NCBI RefSeq assembly: GCF_012516375.2 | Contig: NZ_CP051204.2 | Span: 2,666,001-2,730,000 of the forward strand | Origin: Chitinophaga oryzae | GTDB lineage: Bacteria; Bacteroidota; Bacteroidia; Chitinophagales; Chitinophagaceae | Length of the DNA stretch: 64,000 nucleotides | Direction: 5' to 3' | Shown: positions 51,227 to 59,326 of the stretch, piece by piece | How positions within the stretch are numbered: position 1 is the stretch's first letter | How the letters are laid out: each line of letters opens with the position of its first letter | Notes under the pieces: generated by a model | What the model was told of the DNA's origin: nothing | Database searches by the model: none | Seen by the model: the letters and a program-made list of their open reading frames with translations, nothing else | Made by a program: the position numbers and the translations under genes

Positions 51227-51748
51227 TTATTGTATGTCTTGTGCAAACCGCAGCAGGTCGGGATATTTTTTATCGATCAGCGGGTGGGGGAAAGGAGTGT
51301 CCGGCAGGGTGGTGGCAATGAATACGGTTTGCATGCCCGCATTACGGCCAAACTGCATATCGCTCAGTGTATTCCCGGCCATAAGGGCTTTGCTGAAATC
51401 AATGTCCGGGAAATCGTTTTTTGCCCGGTGGGCCATACCGGCGTTGGGTTTGCGGCATGGGCTATTGCTTTCCACGTCGGGACAGAAATAGATTTTGTCG
51501 ATGCGTCCGCCGGCTTGCCGGATGGTATCCAGCATTTGTGCGTGGATTTCCTGTAAGCCCTCTACGGTGAGCAGCCCGCGTCCGATGCAGCGCTGGTTGG
51601 TGACCACAAAGATGCGTTCAAAGCGTTGGGCCAGCAGGGGCATGGCTTCGAGCACTCCTTCACTGAAGCGGAACATACCGGGGTGAAGCACATACCCGTC
51701 TTTAATTTCATCGTTGATAACACCGTCCCGGTCAAGAAAGAGATACAT
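51227..51748 (-). CDS. gmhB: HAD-IIIA phosphatase, GmhB-like
   Basis: 173 residues. HAD motif I LDRDGVIND (nucleophile Asp6, Asp8), motif II VVTNQ, and RKP plus MAGNTLSDM motifs. It should remove the C7 phosphate from heptose 1,7-bisphosphate. The zinc loop of classical GmhB (C-x-H ... C-x-C) is reduced to two Cys (CPD and SPC). Two bases separate it from hddC, inside the operon. Confidence 0.88.
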   Translation of the reverse strand: MYLFLDRDGVINDEIKDGYVLHPGMFRFSEGVLEAMPLLAQRFERIFVVTNQRCIGRGLLTVEGLQEIHAQMLDTIRQAGGRIDKIYFCPDVESNSPCRKPNAGMAHRAKNDFPDIDFSKALMAGNTLSDMQFGRNAGMQTVFIATTLPDTPFPHPLIDKKYPDLLRFAQDIQ

Positions 51749-51750
51749 AT

Positions 51751-52449
51751 CTATATTTTGGAAAAATGAGCGATAGCCTTGTTATAGTCCTCCGGGATAC
51801 CGATATCGATGAAATAGGTATCGCTGATATAGCCGTTGAGGTTACCCTGTGCGGCCTGTGGTTCCAGGACGGTTTGTTCAAAGGAGAATTTCACCGGGAG
51901 GGACAGGCTTTGGAGGAAGGAGGCGCTGGTAAGGTAGATGCCGCCGTTGATCAGGCCGTTATCGCAATATTGTTTTTCGCGGAAGGCGGCTATTTTGTTT
52001 TCAGCGCCCAGCACGATGCTGCCATAGCGGTCGAATTGCTGCATGGGCTTCAGCGCCAGGGTTACCGGGCAGGGAGCGTTGCGGTTGAACCGCACCATTT
52101 GCAGCAGGTCCACATCGAAGAAGGTGTCACCGTTAACGATGAACAGCTGATCGCCTTCCAGCAGGGGGAGGGCGTGCAGGATGCCGCCGCCGGTGCCGAG
52201 GGGTTCCTGTTCCACGCTGAAAGACACCCTTAGTGGCAGCGGTGTTTGCCGGCACCAGGCGATCACCTGTTCAGACAGGTAGCCGAGCGACAGCACCACA
52301 TGGCGTATGCCTTGCTGGTGCAGGTATTGTAAAAGGAAATACAGAAAAGGTTTATCGCCGATGGGCGCCATGCATTTGGGTTTGTCTGCTACGGCGCTGC
52401 GCAGGCGGGTTCCCAGGCCTCCGGCCAGTACAATACATTCCATACTCAT
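51751..52449 (-). CDS. hddC: Heptose-1-phosphate nucleotidyltransferase HddC-like
   Basis: 232 residues of the GT-A nucleotidyltransferase fold. Signature LAGGLGTRLR (about 8-17) with DKPKCMAP, then GTGGG and NGDTFFDVDL. It should join GTP to D-glycero-alpha-D-manno-heptose 1-phosphate. HddC (not the ADP-heptose enzyme HldE) fits the length and the hddA partner. Start ATG overlaps the gmhA stop by 4 nt. Confidence 0.88.
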   Translation of the reverse strand: MSMECIVLAGGLGTRLRSAVADKPKCMAPIGDKPFLYFLLQYLHQQGIRHVVLSLGYLSEQVIAWCRQTPLPLRVSFSVEQEPLGTGGGILHALPLLEGDQLFIVNGDTFFDVDLLQMVRFNRNAPCPVTLALKPMQQFDRYGSIVLGAENKIAAFREKQYCDNGLINGGIYLTSASFLQSLSLPVKFSFEQTVLEPQAAQGNLNGYISDTYFIDIGIPEDYNKAIAHFSKI

Positions 52450-53024
52450 TCGCCGAAGAGGTTGTTTTCCACGATTTCGCAGATGATATGTCCTACGGTG
52501 ATATGGGCTTCCTGGATACGGGGCGTATCAGTGGAAGGTATATTGATCAGGTAGTCGCATGCATCTTTCATTTTGCCGCCGGTGGCGCCTGTCATTCCCA
52601 CGATGGTCATGCCTTTTTCCCGGGCCACTTTCATGGCTTCGAGGATGTTGGCGGAGTTGCCGGAAGTGGAAAGGGCTACCAGCACATCGCCGGGTTGTCC
52701 CATGCCGCGCAGCATGCGGGCGTATACGTGTTCATAGCCATAGTCGTTGCCTACAGCGGTCATATAGGAAGTATTGCAGTGCAGGGCTTCTGCATAGAGC
52801 GGCTCACGGTCTTTATAGAAGCGGCCGGAGAATTCCGCAGCGAGGTGCTGCGCATCGGCAGCGCTGCCGCCGTTGCCGCAGAACAGTACTTTATGGCCCT
52901 GTTTCAGGCTGAGGCCGATCGTTTCCGCTACCTGCTGGATGGTATGTAACAGCCGTTCATCCTGACAGATAGCCTCTTTCACAGCGATGCTTTCACGGAT
53001 GGTCCGGGCGATTTTCGTTTTCAT
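52446..53024 (-). CDS. gmhA: Sedoheptulose-7-phosphate isomerase
   Basis: 192 residues, SIS domain. FCGNGGSAADAQHLAAE, YDRE-type loop (FYKDREPLYAE), LSTSGNS and EAHITVGH are the GmhA motifs, the last carrying metal/catalytic His and Glu residues. It converts sedoheptulose 7-phosphate to heptose 7-phosphate, the first pathway step. It is translationally coupled to hddC. Confidence 0.95.
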   Translation of the reverse strand: MKTKIARTIRESIAVKEAICQDERLLHTIQQVAETIGLSLKQGHKVLFCGNGGSAADAQHLAAEFSGRFYKDREPLYAEALHCNTSYMTAVGNDYGYEHVYARMLRGMGQPGDVLVALSTSGNSANILEAMKVAREKGMTIVGMTGATGGKMKDACDYLINIPSTDTPRIQEAHITVGHIICEIVENNLFGE

Positions 53025-53041
53025 ATCGGAATGTTTTAAGG

Positions 53042-54067
53042 TCAGATACTCCAGGTTTGAATACCATGATGGGTGAAGGTATAACGTTTTACATCGCCGC
53101 CAAAGCTGTTGAGGGCGTCTACTACTTTAAAACGGGTGTTTTTAGGACAGTAGAAGATCATGAAGCCGCCACCGCCGGCGCCGGAGATTTTACCGCCGCT
53201 GGCGCCTGCTTTGCGGGCCGCTTCGTAGATCTCGTCGAGCTGTGGGTTGGTGATCCCTTTGGCCATCTGTTTTTTGTATTCGAAGCCGTAATTGAGGATG
53301 TCTCCTATTTTATCGATGGTACCGCGCAGCAGGGCTTCTTTCATCATCACGGCCTGTTCCTTGAGGTGGTGCATGGCAGCGATAGAGTCGTCCTTTTTGT
53401 CGGTCACATTTTTCTGTTGTTCGGAGATGATGGTGGAAGACAGCCTGCTGGTAGATGTATAAAACAACACAAGATTGTTTTCCAGTTCATGCAGGTGTAC
53501 TTCTTTGATGCGCAGCGGGTTGACGATGACTTTATCGCCGCCGTAGAACTCCATGAAGTTAACGCCGCCGAAGGTGGCAGCGTACTGGTCCTGCTTGCCG
53601 CCTGCCTGTTGCAGGTCTTCCCGCTCAATAGAGTAGGCGAGGTGGGCCATGTCATATTCTCCCAGCGGCAGTTTGAGCCATTCGGCGAAAGCGCCGAGCA
53701 CGGCTACCACGAGGGTGGAGGAGGTGCCGAGGCCGGAGCCGGGGGGCGCGTCCACGTAGGTGGTGAGCCGGAAGCCGCAGGAGGGCAGGCCGCCATAGTC
53801 TTTATGTATCCTGTTGATAACGCCTTTGAGGATATCCAGCTTGCCGTCTAACGGCAGCGGGTATACGGCGTCGTAACTGAGTTGTTCTCTTCTGTCGGCA
53901 GATTCAAAAACAATTTTGCCGTCGGTCAGCGGTTCTATGGAAGCGCGGGCATACAACGAGATGGTGGCGTTGAGGATGGCGCCGCCATACAGGTCGGAAT
54001 ACGGGCTTACATCGGTGCCGCCACCGGCCAGGCCTATACGTAATGGTGCTTTACTTCTGTAGATCAA
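53042..54067 (-). CDS. hddA: Heptose-7-phosphate kinase HddA
   Basis: 341 residues of the GHMP kinase fold. APLRIGLAGGGTDV (about 7-20), PPGSGLGTSS (ATP loop, about 112-121) and KISGAGGGGFM near the C-terminus. It phosphorylates D-glycero-D-manno-heptose 7-phosphate at C1. The alpha-anomer kinase HddA defines the GDP-heptose branch. 17 nt from gmhA, 24 nt from the glycosyltransferase. Confidence 0.93.
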   Translation of the reverse strand: MIYRSKAPLRIGLAGGGTDVSPYSDLYGGAILNATISLYARASIEPLTDGKIVFESADRREQLSYDAVYPLPLDGKLDILKGVINRIHKDYGGLPSCGFRLTTYVDAPPGSGLGTSSTLVVAVLGAFAEWLKLPLGEYDMAHLAYSIEREDLQQAGGKQDQYAATFGGVNFMEFYGGDKVIVNPLRIKEVHLHELENNLVLFYTSTSRLSSTIISEQQKNVTDKKDDSIAAMHHLKEQAVMMKEALLRGTIDKIGDILNYGFEYKKQMAKGITNPQLDEIYEAARKAGASGGKISGAGGGGFMIFYCPKNTRFKVVDALNSFGGDVKRYTFTHHGIQTWSI

Positions 54068-54091
54068 TGGTTTAAATTTTTAGGCTGATGA

Positions 54092-55213
54092 TCAGCTTTC
54101 TGCTAATGTATGAATTTCCCGGGCGAGGCGTGACCAGGAATATTGTTGTTTTTCCTGTTGCAGGGCCGCAGTCATATCTGCCTCGCGGTTGTCCAAGAAA
54201 TATTTTTCGATGGCGGCGGCGATAGCGGCAGGTTCCGGATCGCACTGGAAGCCTACAACGCCGTCGGGCACCATTTCCACGAGGCCGCCCACGCGGGTGA
54301 CTACCATTGGTTTTTCAAAATGGTAGGCGATCTGTGAGATACCGCTCTGGGTGGCGCTTTTATAGGGCTGTACCACCAGGTCGGCGGCGCAGAAATAGTT
54401 TTTTACGGCATCTGTCGGGATAAAGTCGGTATGCATCAGCACACGGTCGCCCAGTTGCAGTTCCTGCAGCAGTTGCTGGTAGGGGGCGGCGTCTTCATAA
54501 TATTCACCGGCCACGATAGCGTGGACGTCCAGCTTTTTCATGCGTTCGTCGGCCATTGCTTTCAGCAGCAGGTCGAGGCCTTTATACTGGCGGATAAAGC
54601 CGAAGAAAAGGATGTAGCGTTTGCCGGGCTGCAGCTGCAGCCGCTGGCGTGCTTCCGCTTTGGAGATGGGGGTGCCGTAGTTATCGTAGATCGGGTGGGG
54701 GATGAGCGATGCCTTTTTGGTGGGCTCAAATACCCGCAGATCATCGAGTACGGACTGGCTCATGGCGATGAAAGCATCTACCGGCTTCAGGAAGTATTTG
54801 GTAAAAGCCACGTCGCCGGGGCGTTTTTCGTGCGGCACCACGTTGTCCAGTACGGCAATCACCTTGGTATTGCGGCTTTTGCCCAGCCGGAGCAGTGTGC
54901 CCAGCGAGGGGCCCATGACGGGCAACCAGTATTTGGAGATGATGATGTCTGGTTTCATTTTCCGGATCTTGCGCCCAACGATCAGCCAGTTGAGGGGATT
55001 CACGGAATTGATGAGCCTTTTTATCCGCAGGTGTTGCGGCGGCGGGTCGGTGGAATACTGGCTTTTGCCGGGAAACAGGAAGCCGGGATATTGCACGGTG
55101 AAAGTGAATATTTCCACGTCGTCTGTCAGCTGCAGCTCTTCTGCCAGTCTTTCATTATAAGCAGCCAGCCCACCCCGGAAGGGATAGGCTGTGCCGAGTA
55201 TGAGCACTTTCAT
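54092..55213 (-). CDS. Glycosyltransferase family 4 protein
   Basis: 373 residues, GT-B fold. N-terminal ILGTAYPFRGGLAAYNERL, C-terminal nucleotide-binding half with ILFFGFIRQYKGLDLLLKAM and a late SGISQIAYHFEKPMVVT. It transfers a sugar, plausibly heptose, to an envelope glycan; its position between hddA and a family A element in the operon supports that but does not prove the donor. Confidence 0.9.
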   Translation of the reverse strand: MKVLILGTAYPFRGGLAAYNERLAEELQLTDDVEIFTFTVQYPGFLFPGKSQYSTDPPPQHLRIKRLINSVNPLNWLIVGRKIRKMKPDIIISKYWLPVMGPSLGTLLRLGKSRNTKVIAVLDNVVPHEKRPGDVAFTKYFLKPVDAFIAMSQSVLDDLRVFEPTKKASLIPHPIYDNYGTPISKAEARQRLQLQPGKRYILFFGFIRQYKGLDLLLKAMADERMKKLDVHAIVAGEYYEDAAPYQQLLQELQLGDRVLMHTDFIPTDAVKNYFCAADLVVQPYKSATQSGISQIAYHFEKPMVVTRVGGLVEMVPDGVVGFQCDPEPAAIAAAIEKYFLDNREADMTAALQQEKQQYSWSRLAREIHTLAES

Positions 55214-55325
55214 AAAATTACGAATTACGAATTACGAATTACGAATTAGGATTTTCGAATGATGAAGGGGCTGTAACAAAAAACAGGCCCTTAATTCGTA
55301 ACTCGTAATTCGTAATTCGTAATTT
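55214..55325. repeat. Family A element, copy 4
   Basis: Left TTACGAA repeats (55216-55248) and right TTCGTAA repeats to 55325, enclosing AAGGGGCTGT (55265-55274) and ACAGGCCCTT (55283-55292), the GGGCTGT core with one mismatch. It fills the whole gap between the two glycosyltransferase genes of the operon. Confidence 0.8.
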
Positions 55326-56271
55326 ACTTTGATTTGTCCATTCTTGCCTCCACGAGGTAGCTGTTTCTTTCGGGAGCGTTACGGGTGACCAGTTCGCCGA
55401 TAAATCCGGTAAGGAACAGCTGTGAACCGATGATCATAAACAGGAGGGCGAGGTAAAATACCGGCCTGTCTGTCATGTTATATTTATCATAGAATATTTT
55501 GGCGAAGGCAAGGTAGAAGGCGATCACAAAACCGAAGAAGAAGAACAGGGTGCCCAATGCGCCGAAGAGGTGCATGGGACGTTTGCCGAACTTGCCGATG
55601 AACATGATGGAGGCGAGGTCGAGGAAGCCGTTGATAAAACGTTCCAGCCCGAACTTGCTGACGCCGTATTTACGGGCGCGGTGTTCCACTACTTTTTCGC
55701 CGATGTTGCGGAAGCCGTTCCATTTGGCGATCACTGGGATGTAGCGGTGCATTTCGCCATATACTTCGATGGATTTGATGACTTTCCTGCGGTAGGACTT
55801 GAGGCCGCAGTTCATATCGTGCAATTTTACGCCACTCATGCGGGTGGTGGTGTAGTTGTACAGTTTGGACGGCAGGTTTTTGGTGAAAGCATTATCGTAA
55901 CGTTTCTTTTTCCAGCCGCTGACCAGGTCATAACCATCTTCCACGATCATGCGGTACAGTTCCGGTATTTCATCCGGGCTGTCCTGCAGGTCGGCGTCCA
56001 TGGTGATCACCACATCGCCCTGGGCGGCATTGAAGCCTTCGTTGAGGGCGGCGGACTTACCATAGTTGCGCTGGAATTTGATGCCTTTGATACAGTGGTT
56101 TTGCATAGCCAGTTGCTGGATCACTTCCCAGGAACCATCGGTGCTGCCATCGTCCACCATCCATACTTCGTAGGTGAAACGATGTTCCTGCATGACCCGG
56201 TCTATCCAGGCGGCCAGTTCAGGAAGTGATTCTTCTTCGTTTTTTAAAGGAACGATTACGGATATGTTCAT
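55324..56271 (-). CDS. Family 2 glycosyltransferase (DPM/ArnC-like)
   Basis: 315 residues. N-terminal GT-A domain with VIVPLKNEEESLPEL, DDGSTDGSWEV and DADLQDSPDEIPE; two membrane helices near the C-terminus (about 235-258 and 272-292). Such enzymes load a sugar onto a lipid phosphate carrier. With the GT4 and heptose genes it points to an envelope or secreted glycan. 15 nt from DUF4199. Confidence 0.9.
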   Translation of the reverse strand: MNISVIVPLKNEEESLPELAAWIDRVMQEHRFTYEVWMVDDGSTDGSWEVIQQLAMQNHCIKGIKFQRNYGKSAALNEGFNAAQGDVVITMDADLQDSPDEIPELYRMIVEDGYDLVSGWKKKRYDNAFTKNLPSKLYNYTTTRMSGVKLHDMNCGLKSYRRKVIKSIEVYGEMHRYIPVIAKWNGFRNIGEKVVEHRARKYGVSKFGLERFINGFLDLASIMFIGKFGKRPMHLFGALGTLFFFFGFVIAFYLAFAKIFYDKYNMTDRPVFYLALLFMIIGSQLFLTGFIGELVTRNAPERNSYLVEARMDKSK

Positions 56272-56286
56272 TTTTATAGAATAGTA

Positions 56287-56823
56287 TTATGAATGTTTTT
56301 GCTCCGGCGCTTTTTTACGCAGGATCAGCGCAATGATAGCGGATACAGCAAAATAAAAGATCACGTTTCTCAGGTAATCGAGGAAGGACTTGGAAAAGCT
56401 TACTGAAAAGTCAGTGCTGTTGATGCTGTCCAGTTGGCTTTCCAGCTGGTCCTGTGGCGCCCCGAAAGTCCGCAATACACGTTCCGTTGTAGCGAGCGTG
56501 TGTTGTTTGAATGCCTCGGAGAGATTCGGATCGATATACTTATACAATACAAACTGATAGACTGTTATCATTAGTGTGCTGATAATAAAAGTGGTGTACA
56601 CTGGTTTTATCATGGTTTTAAAACCGACGTAAGGGCCCACCTGTCTTTTACGCTCTTTGCCTGCCAGGACAGCGAAAACGATCAGCAGTATCATCTGGGC
56701 GATGCCGTTCAGGAAGGAAAACAATACTTCATGGCCGGCTATCCATGACCCCACATTCAACAAAATAAGAACGACGCCGGCGATGATACCCCATTTCACC
56801 CCGGGATTGGAAGACTGCAGCAT
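56287..56823 (-). CDS. DUF4199 membrane protein
   Basis: 178 residues with about four membrane helices and the DUF4199 pattern (GPYVGFKTMIKPVYTTFIISTLM, then QLESQLDSINSTDF). Members are small Bacteroidota inner-membrane proteins of unknown function. It lies between the dihydroorotase-like gene (6 nt) and the GT2 gene, as it often does next to such glycosyltransferases. Confidence 0.82.
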   Translation of the reverse strand: MLQSSNPGVKWGIIAGVVLILLNVGSWIAGHEVLFSFLNGIAQMILLIVFAVLAGKERKRQVGPYVGFKTMIKPVYTTFIISTLMITVYQFVLYKYIDPNLSEAFKQHTLATTERVLRTFGAPQDQLESQLDSINSTDFSVSFSKSFLDYLRNVIFYFAVSAIIALILRKKAPEQKHS

Positions 56824-56829
56824 ATAGGT

Positions 56830-58095
56830 TTATTTGTTGATGTGAAAAATAGGACCATTCACTGTAGCAATAACCTTGCCTTTCAGTGAGGTGCCAATAT
56901 AAGCCGAATTTTTCGATCTGGAGGCGATATGGCCGGCAGTGAATTCCCAGGTGGCTGCCGGATCGAAGATGGTGAGGTTGGCGGCGGCGCCGTCCCGGAT
57001 CTCAGGTTGCGGCTGTTTGAAGATGGCGCGCGGTTTCTCTGTCAGCATCGCGATATGTTGTTCCAGCGGCAATTGCGGCAGGTAGTGGCGGATGACGCCG
57101 AAGCTGCTTTCCAGGCCGATCATGCCGTTTTTCGCATATTCGAACTCTACTTGTTTGGCGTCCCATTCCTGGGGCACGTGGTGAGTGGCGAAGCAGTCCA
57201 CCGTGCCGTGTACGATGGCCTCCTGGATGGCTTTCACGTCGTCTGCGCTGCGCAGCGGCGGGTTTACCTTCAGGTTGGAATCATAATTGACCAGTTGCCC
57301 GTCGGTGAGCGACAGGTGGTAGGGGGTGACAGAGCAGGTAACCTTGATGCCGTCTGCTTTGGCGGCGGCGATCAGTTCTATGGATTTGCGGGTGCTTACG
57401 CCCGTGATATGAATGCGGGAATCGGTGTACTTAGCCAGTTCCAGGTCACGCTGAATGATCAGTTCTTCTGCCAGCGCAGGTTTGCCGGGCATGCCGAGTT
57501 GCGTGGAGTAGATACCTTCGTGCATGAGGCCATGGGCGGAGATGCTCTGGTCGTCCGGCAGCTGGATCAGTGTGCCGTCGAATGCTTTGATGTACTGTAA
57601 TGCTTTGAGCATCAGTCCGGGGGACTGCAGCGGTTTGAGGCCGTCGGAGAAAGCTACTGCGCCGTTTTGCTGCATTTCATACATTTCGGCGAGGCCGGTG
57701 CCTTCCAGGTTTTTGGTGACCGCGCCGATGGGCAGTACGGTGGCTGCGGCATGGCGGGTTTTGCTCAGCACGTACTCGATCTGCGGTTTGGTATGCAGGG
57801 CCGGTTGGGTGTTGGGCACCACCATTACGGTAGTGTAACCGCCTGTTGCCGCAGCTTTTACGCCGGTATAGAGGTCTTCCTTGTGTTCCAGCCCTGGATC
57901 GCAGAAATGGGCGAAAATGTCCATCCAGCCTGCAGACACGTGCAGGTTCTCTCCGGAGATCACCGTCGCCCGTGCATCTTCCAGGTGGTCGCCTACCTGT
58001 TGGATAATGCCGTTCTGTATGGAAATGTCTTTTTGCTGCCCGTGGAAGGGAGAGGAAGGCGCTATAACCTTTACGTTTTTGAGTAGTATGTGCAT
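56830..58095 (-). CDS. Dihydroorotase-like protein with destroyed metal site
   Basis: About 421 residues from the ATG at 58095 (an ATG at 58119 adds eight non-conserved residues). It has the type I dihydroorotase fold and length (GWMDIFAHFCDPG, VNPPLR, GLESSFG, DGAAANLTIFDP), but key ligands are changed: HxH is FAH (Phe61), the mid-protein His is replaced near Leu179, HxxHVST is HITGVST (Gly232), and TDHAP is THHVP (His305). It is likely a non-catalytic PyrC'-type partner or a new function. First gene of a nine-gene operon with a perfect -7 element. Confidence 0.88.
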   Translation of the reverse strand: MHILLKNVKVIAPSSPFHGQQKDISIQNGIIQQVGDHLEDARATVISGENLHVSAGWMDIFAHFCDPGLEHKEDLYTGVKAAATGGYTTVMVVPNTQPALHTKPQIEYVLSKTRHAAATVLPIGAVTKNLEGTGLAEMYEMQQNGAVAFSDGLKPLQSPGLMLKALQYIKAFDGTLIQLPDDQSISAHGLMHEGIYSTQLGMPGKPALAEELIIQRDLELAKYTDSRIHITGVSTRKSIELIAAAKADGIKVTCSVTPYHLSLTDGQLVNYDSNLKVNPPLRSADDVKAIQEAIVHGTVDCFATHHVPQEWDAKQVEFEYAKNGMIGLESSFGVIRHYLPQLPLEQHIAMLTEKPRAIFKQPQPEIRDGAAANLTIFDPAATWEFTAGHIASRSKNSAYIGTSLKGKVIATVNGPIFHINK

Positions 58096-58141
58096 GCTTT
58101 TCGTTCTATTCAGTATCAAAACCTGTCCAAAAATACAGGGG

Positions 58142-58149
58142 CAAATGTA
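58142..58149 (-). promoter_or_regulatory. -7 element of the heptose/glycosyltransferase operon
   Basis: TACATTTG on the minus strand, a full match to TAnnTTTG, followed by CCCC. A start near 58136 fits either start codon of the first gene. Confidence 0.55.
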
Positions 58150-58256
58150 ACATAAAACTGTTAATTGATAAAGCCCTCCCGTAGCCCTTTTCCCGCTTTT
58201 TGTTCAGGTTGGTATGATAATTGAAAACAGAGGGTAGCAGATCAAAATAACTCAGG

Positions 58257-59210
58257 ATGAATGATTATCTCATTAACCTTGTCACACGTATATGCGACCG
58301 CTCGGAACAGTTGAATGACTCCCAAACCATCAGCTGGCAGGCGCTCCGCGAGGCCGAACAGCTGGCCAACCACGCGTATGTGCCGATTCTGTACCAATAT
58401 ATCGCAACAGAACCTGATAAGGAAAAACGAAGAGCCGCCGGCTTTATTATTATTCAGCTCTCCAGGAACACCAATGACCCGGAAGTGATCCGGTTTATGC
58501 TGGACCGCCTGCGGGTGGAACAGGAACCGGACATGATCACCGCTATCCAGCAGGACCTGGAACGCGGCCCGCAGATCCCCGGTTATATGAACCTCGACCC
58601 GCTGCTGAACAATACCCTGTCGCTCAATAATAATGTGCGCCGCTCCGCACTTTTCGCCCTCCGCGGCACCAACAACCCACAGGTAGAAGAATGGGCGCTA
58701 AACTTGTTGAAACGGACTGTAAATGAATATGATATATATTATATAGTCTTATTGCTGCACAAGGTGGCCACAAAAAAAAGCCTGCCTGCGCTCAAGCGCC
58801 TGCTGGAGCACCCGCGCCAGGATGTGAAAGGGCTGGCATTTGCCACCATCGCGGACATTGAGAAAGAGAAAGAAGCGCTGTTCTACGCCCGCTGCCTGCT
58901 CCGCGGCCAGTTGAAATCAGAGGCGATGGAGGCGATCTATAAATATGCAGATGAAAGCGCCATACAGGCGGTCATCACCCGCATTACCGAGATGCTTTCC
59001 AAAAGACGCAGCAGTGGCCGGCTTTCACTGGAAACATTTAAAAACGGCTTTACTGACCTGATGCTGGGCATGGAGTTCCTGTTCCGCTTCCGTACTGTTA
59101 AAAGCGAAGTAAAAAAGACTTTCTCCTGGATCACCGAAAAAAGAGCAGAATACCTGCTGCCAGAAGAACGCGAATGGATACAACGCAACCTTGTCATGAA
59201 TAAAGGTTGA
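58257..59210 (+). CDS. HEAT-like repeat protein
   Basis: 317 residues, all helical, soluble. Repeating helix pairs such as NVRRSALFALRGTNNPQVEEWAL and SLPALKRLLEHPRQDVKGLAFATIADIEKEKEALF have the HEAT/ARM spacing. The last 80 residues are more basic (SKRRSSGR). Likely a protein-protein scaffold; no enzyme motif. Divergent from the operon promoter at 58.1 kb. Partner unknown. Confidence 0.8.
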   Translation: MNDYLINLVTRICDRSEQLNDSQTISWQALREAEQLANHAYVPILYQYIATEPDKEKRRAAGFIIIQLSRNTNDPEVIRFMLDRLRVEQEPDMITAIQQDLERGPQIPGYMNLDPLLNNTLSLNNNVRRSALFALRGTNNPQVEEWALNLLKRTVNEYDIYYIVLLLHKVATKKSLPALKRLLEHPRQDVKGLAFATIADIEKEKEALFYARCLLRGQLKSEAMEAIYKYADESAIQAVITRITEMLSKRRSSGRLSLETFKNGFTDLMLGMEFLFRFRTVKSEVKKTFSWITEKRAEYLLPEEREWIQRNLVMNKG

Positions 59211-59300
59211 TACCCCGTCAGCCCCGCATCTTCCCCCTCCTTTTATCCTGATATTTGCCCGCATAGCTTCCCTAACGGTGGTGCATACCTCGTAATTCTT

Positions 59301-59308
59301 TACATTTG
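59301..59308 (+). promoter_or_regulatory. -7 element for the S9 peptidase gene
   Basis: TACATTTG, a full match to TAnnTTTG, 18 nt before the start codon. Confidence 0.5.
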
Positions 59309-59326
59309 GAACCTTAAAATGTAAGG

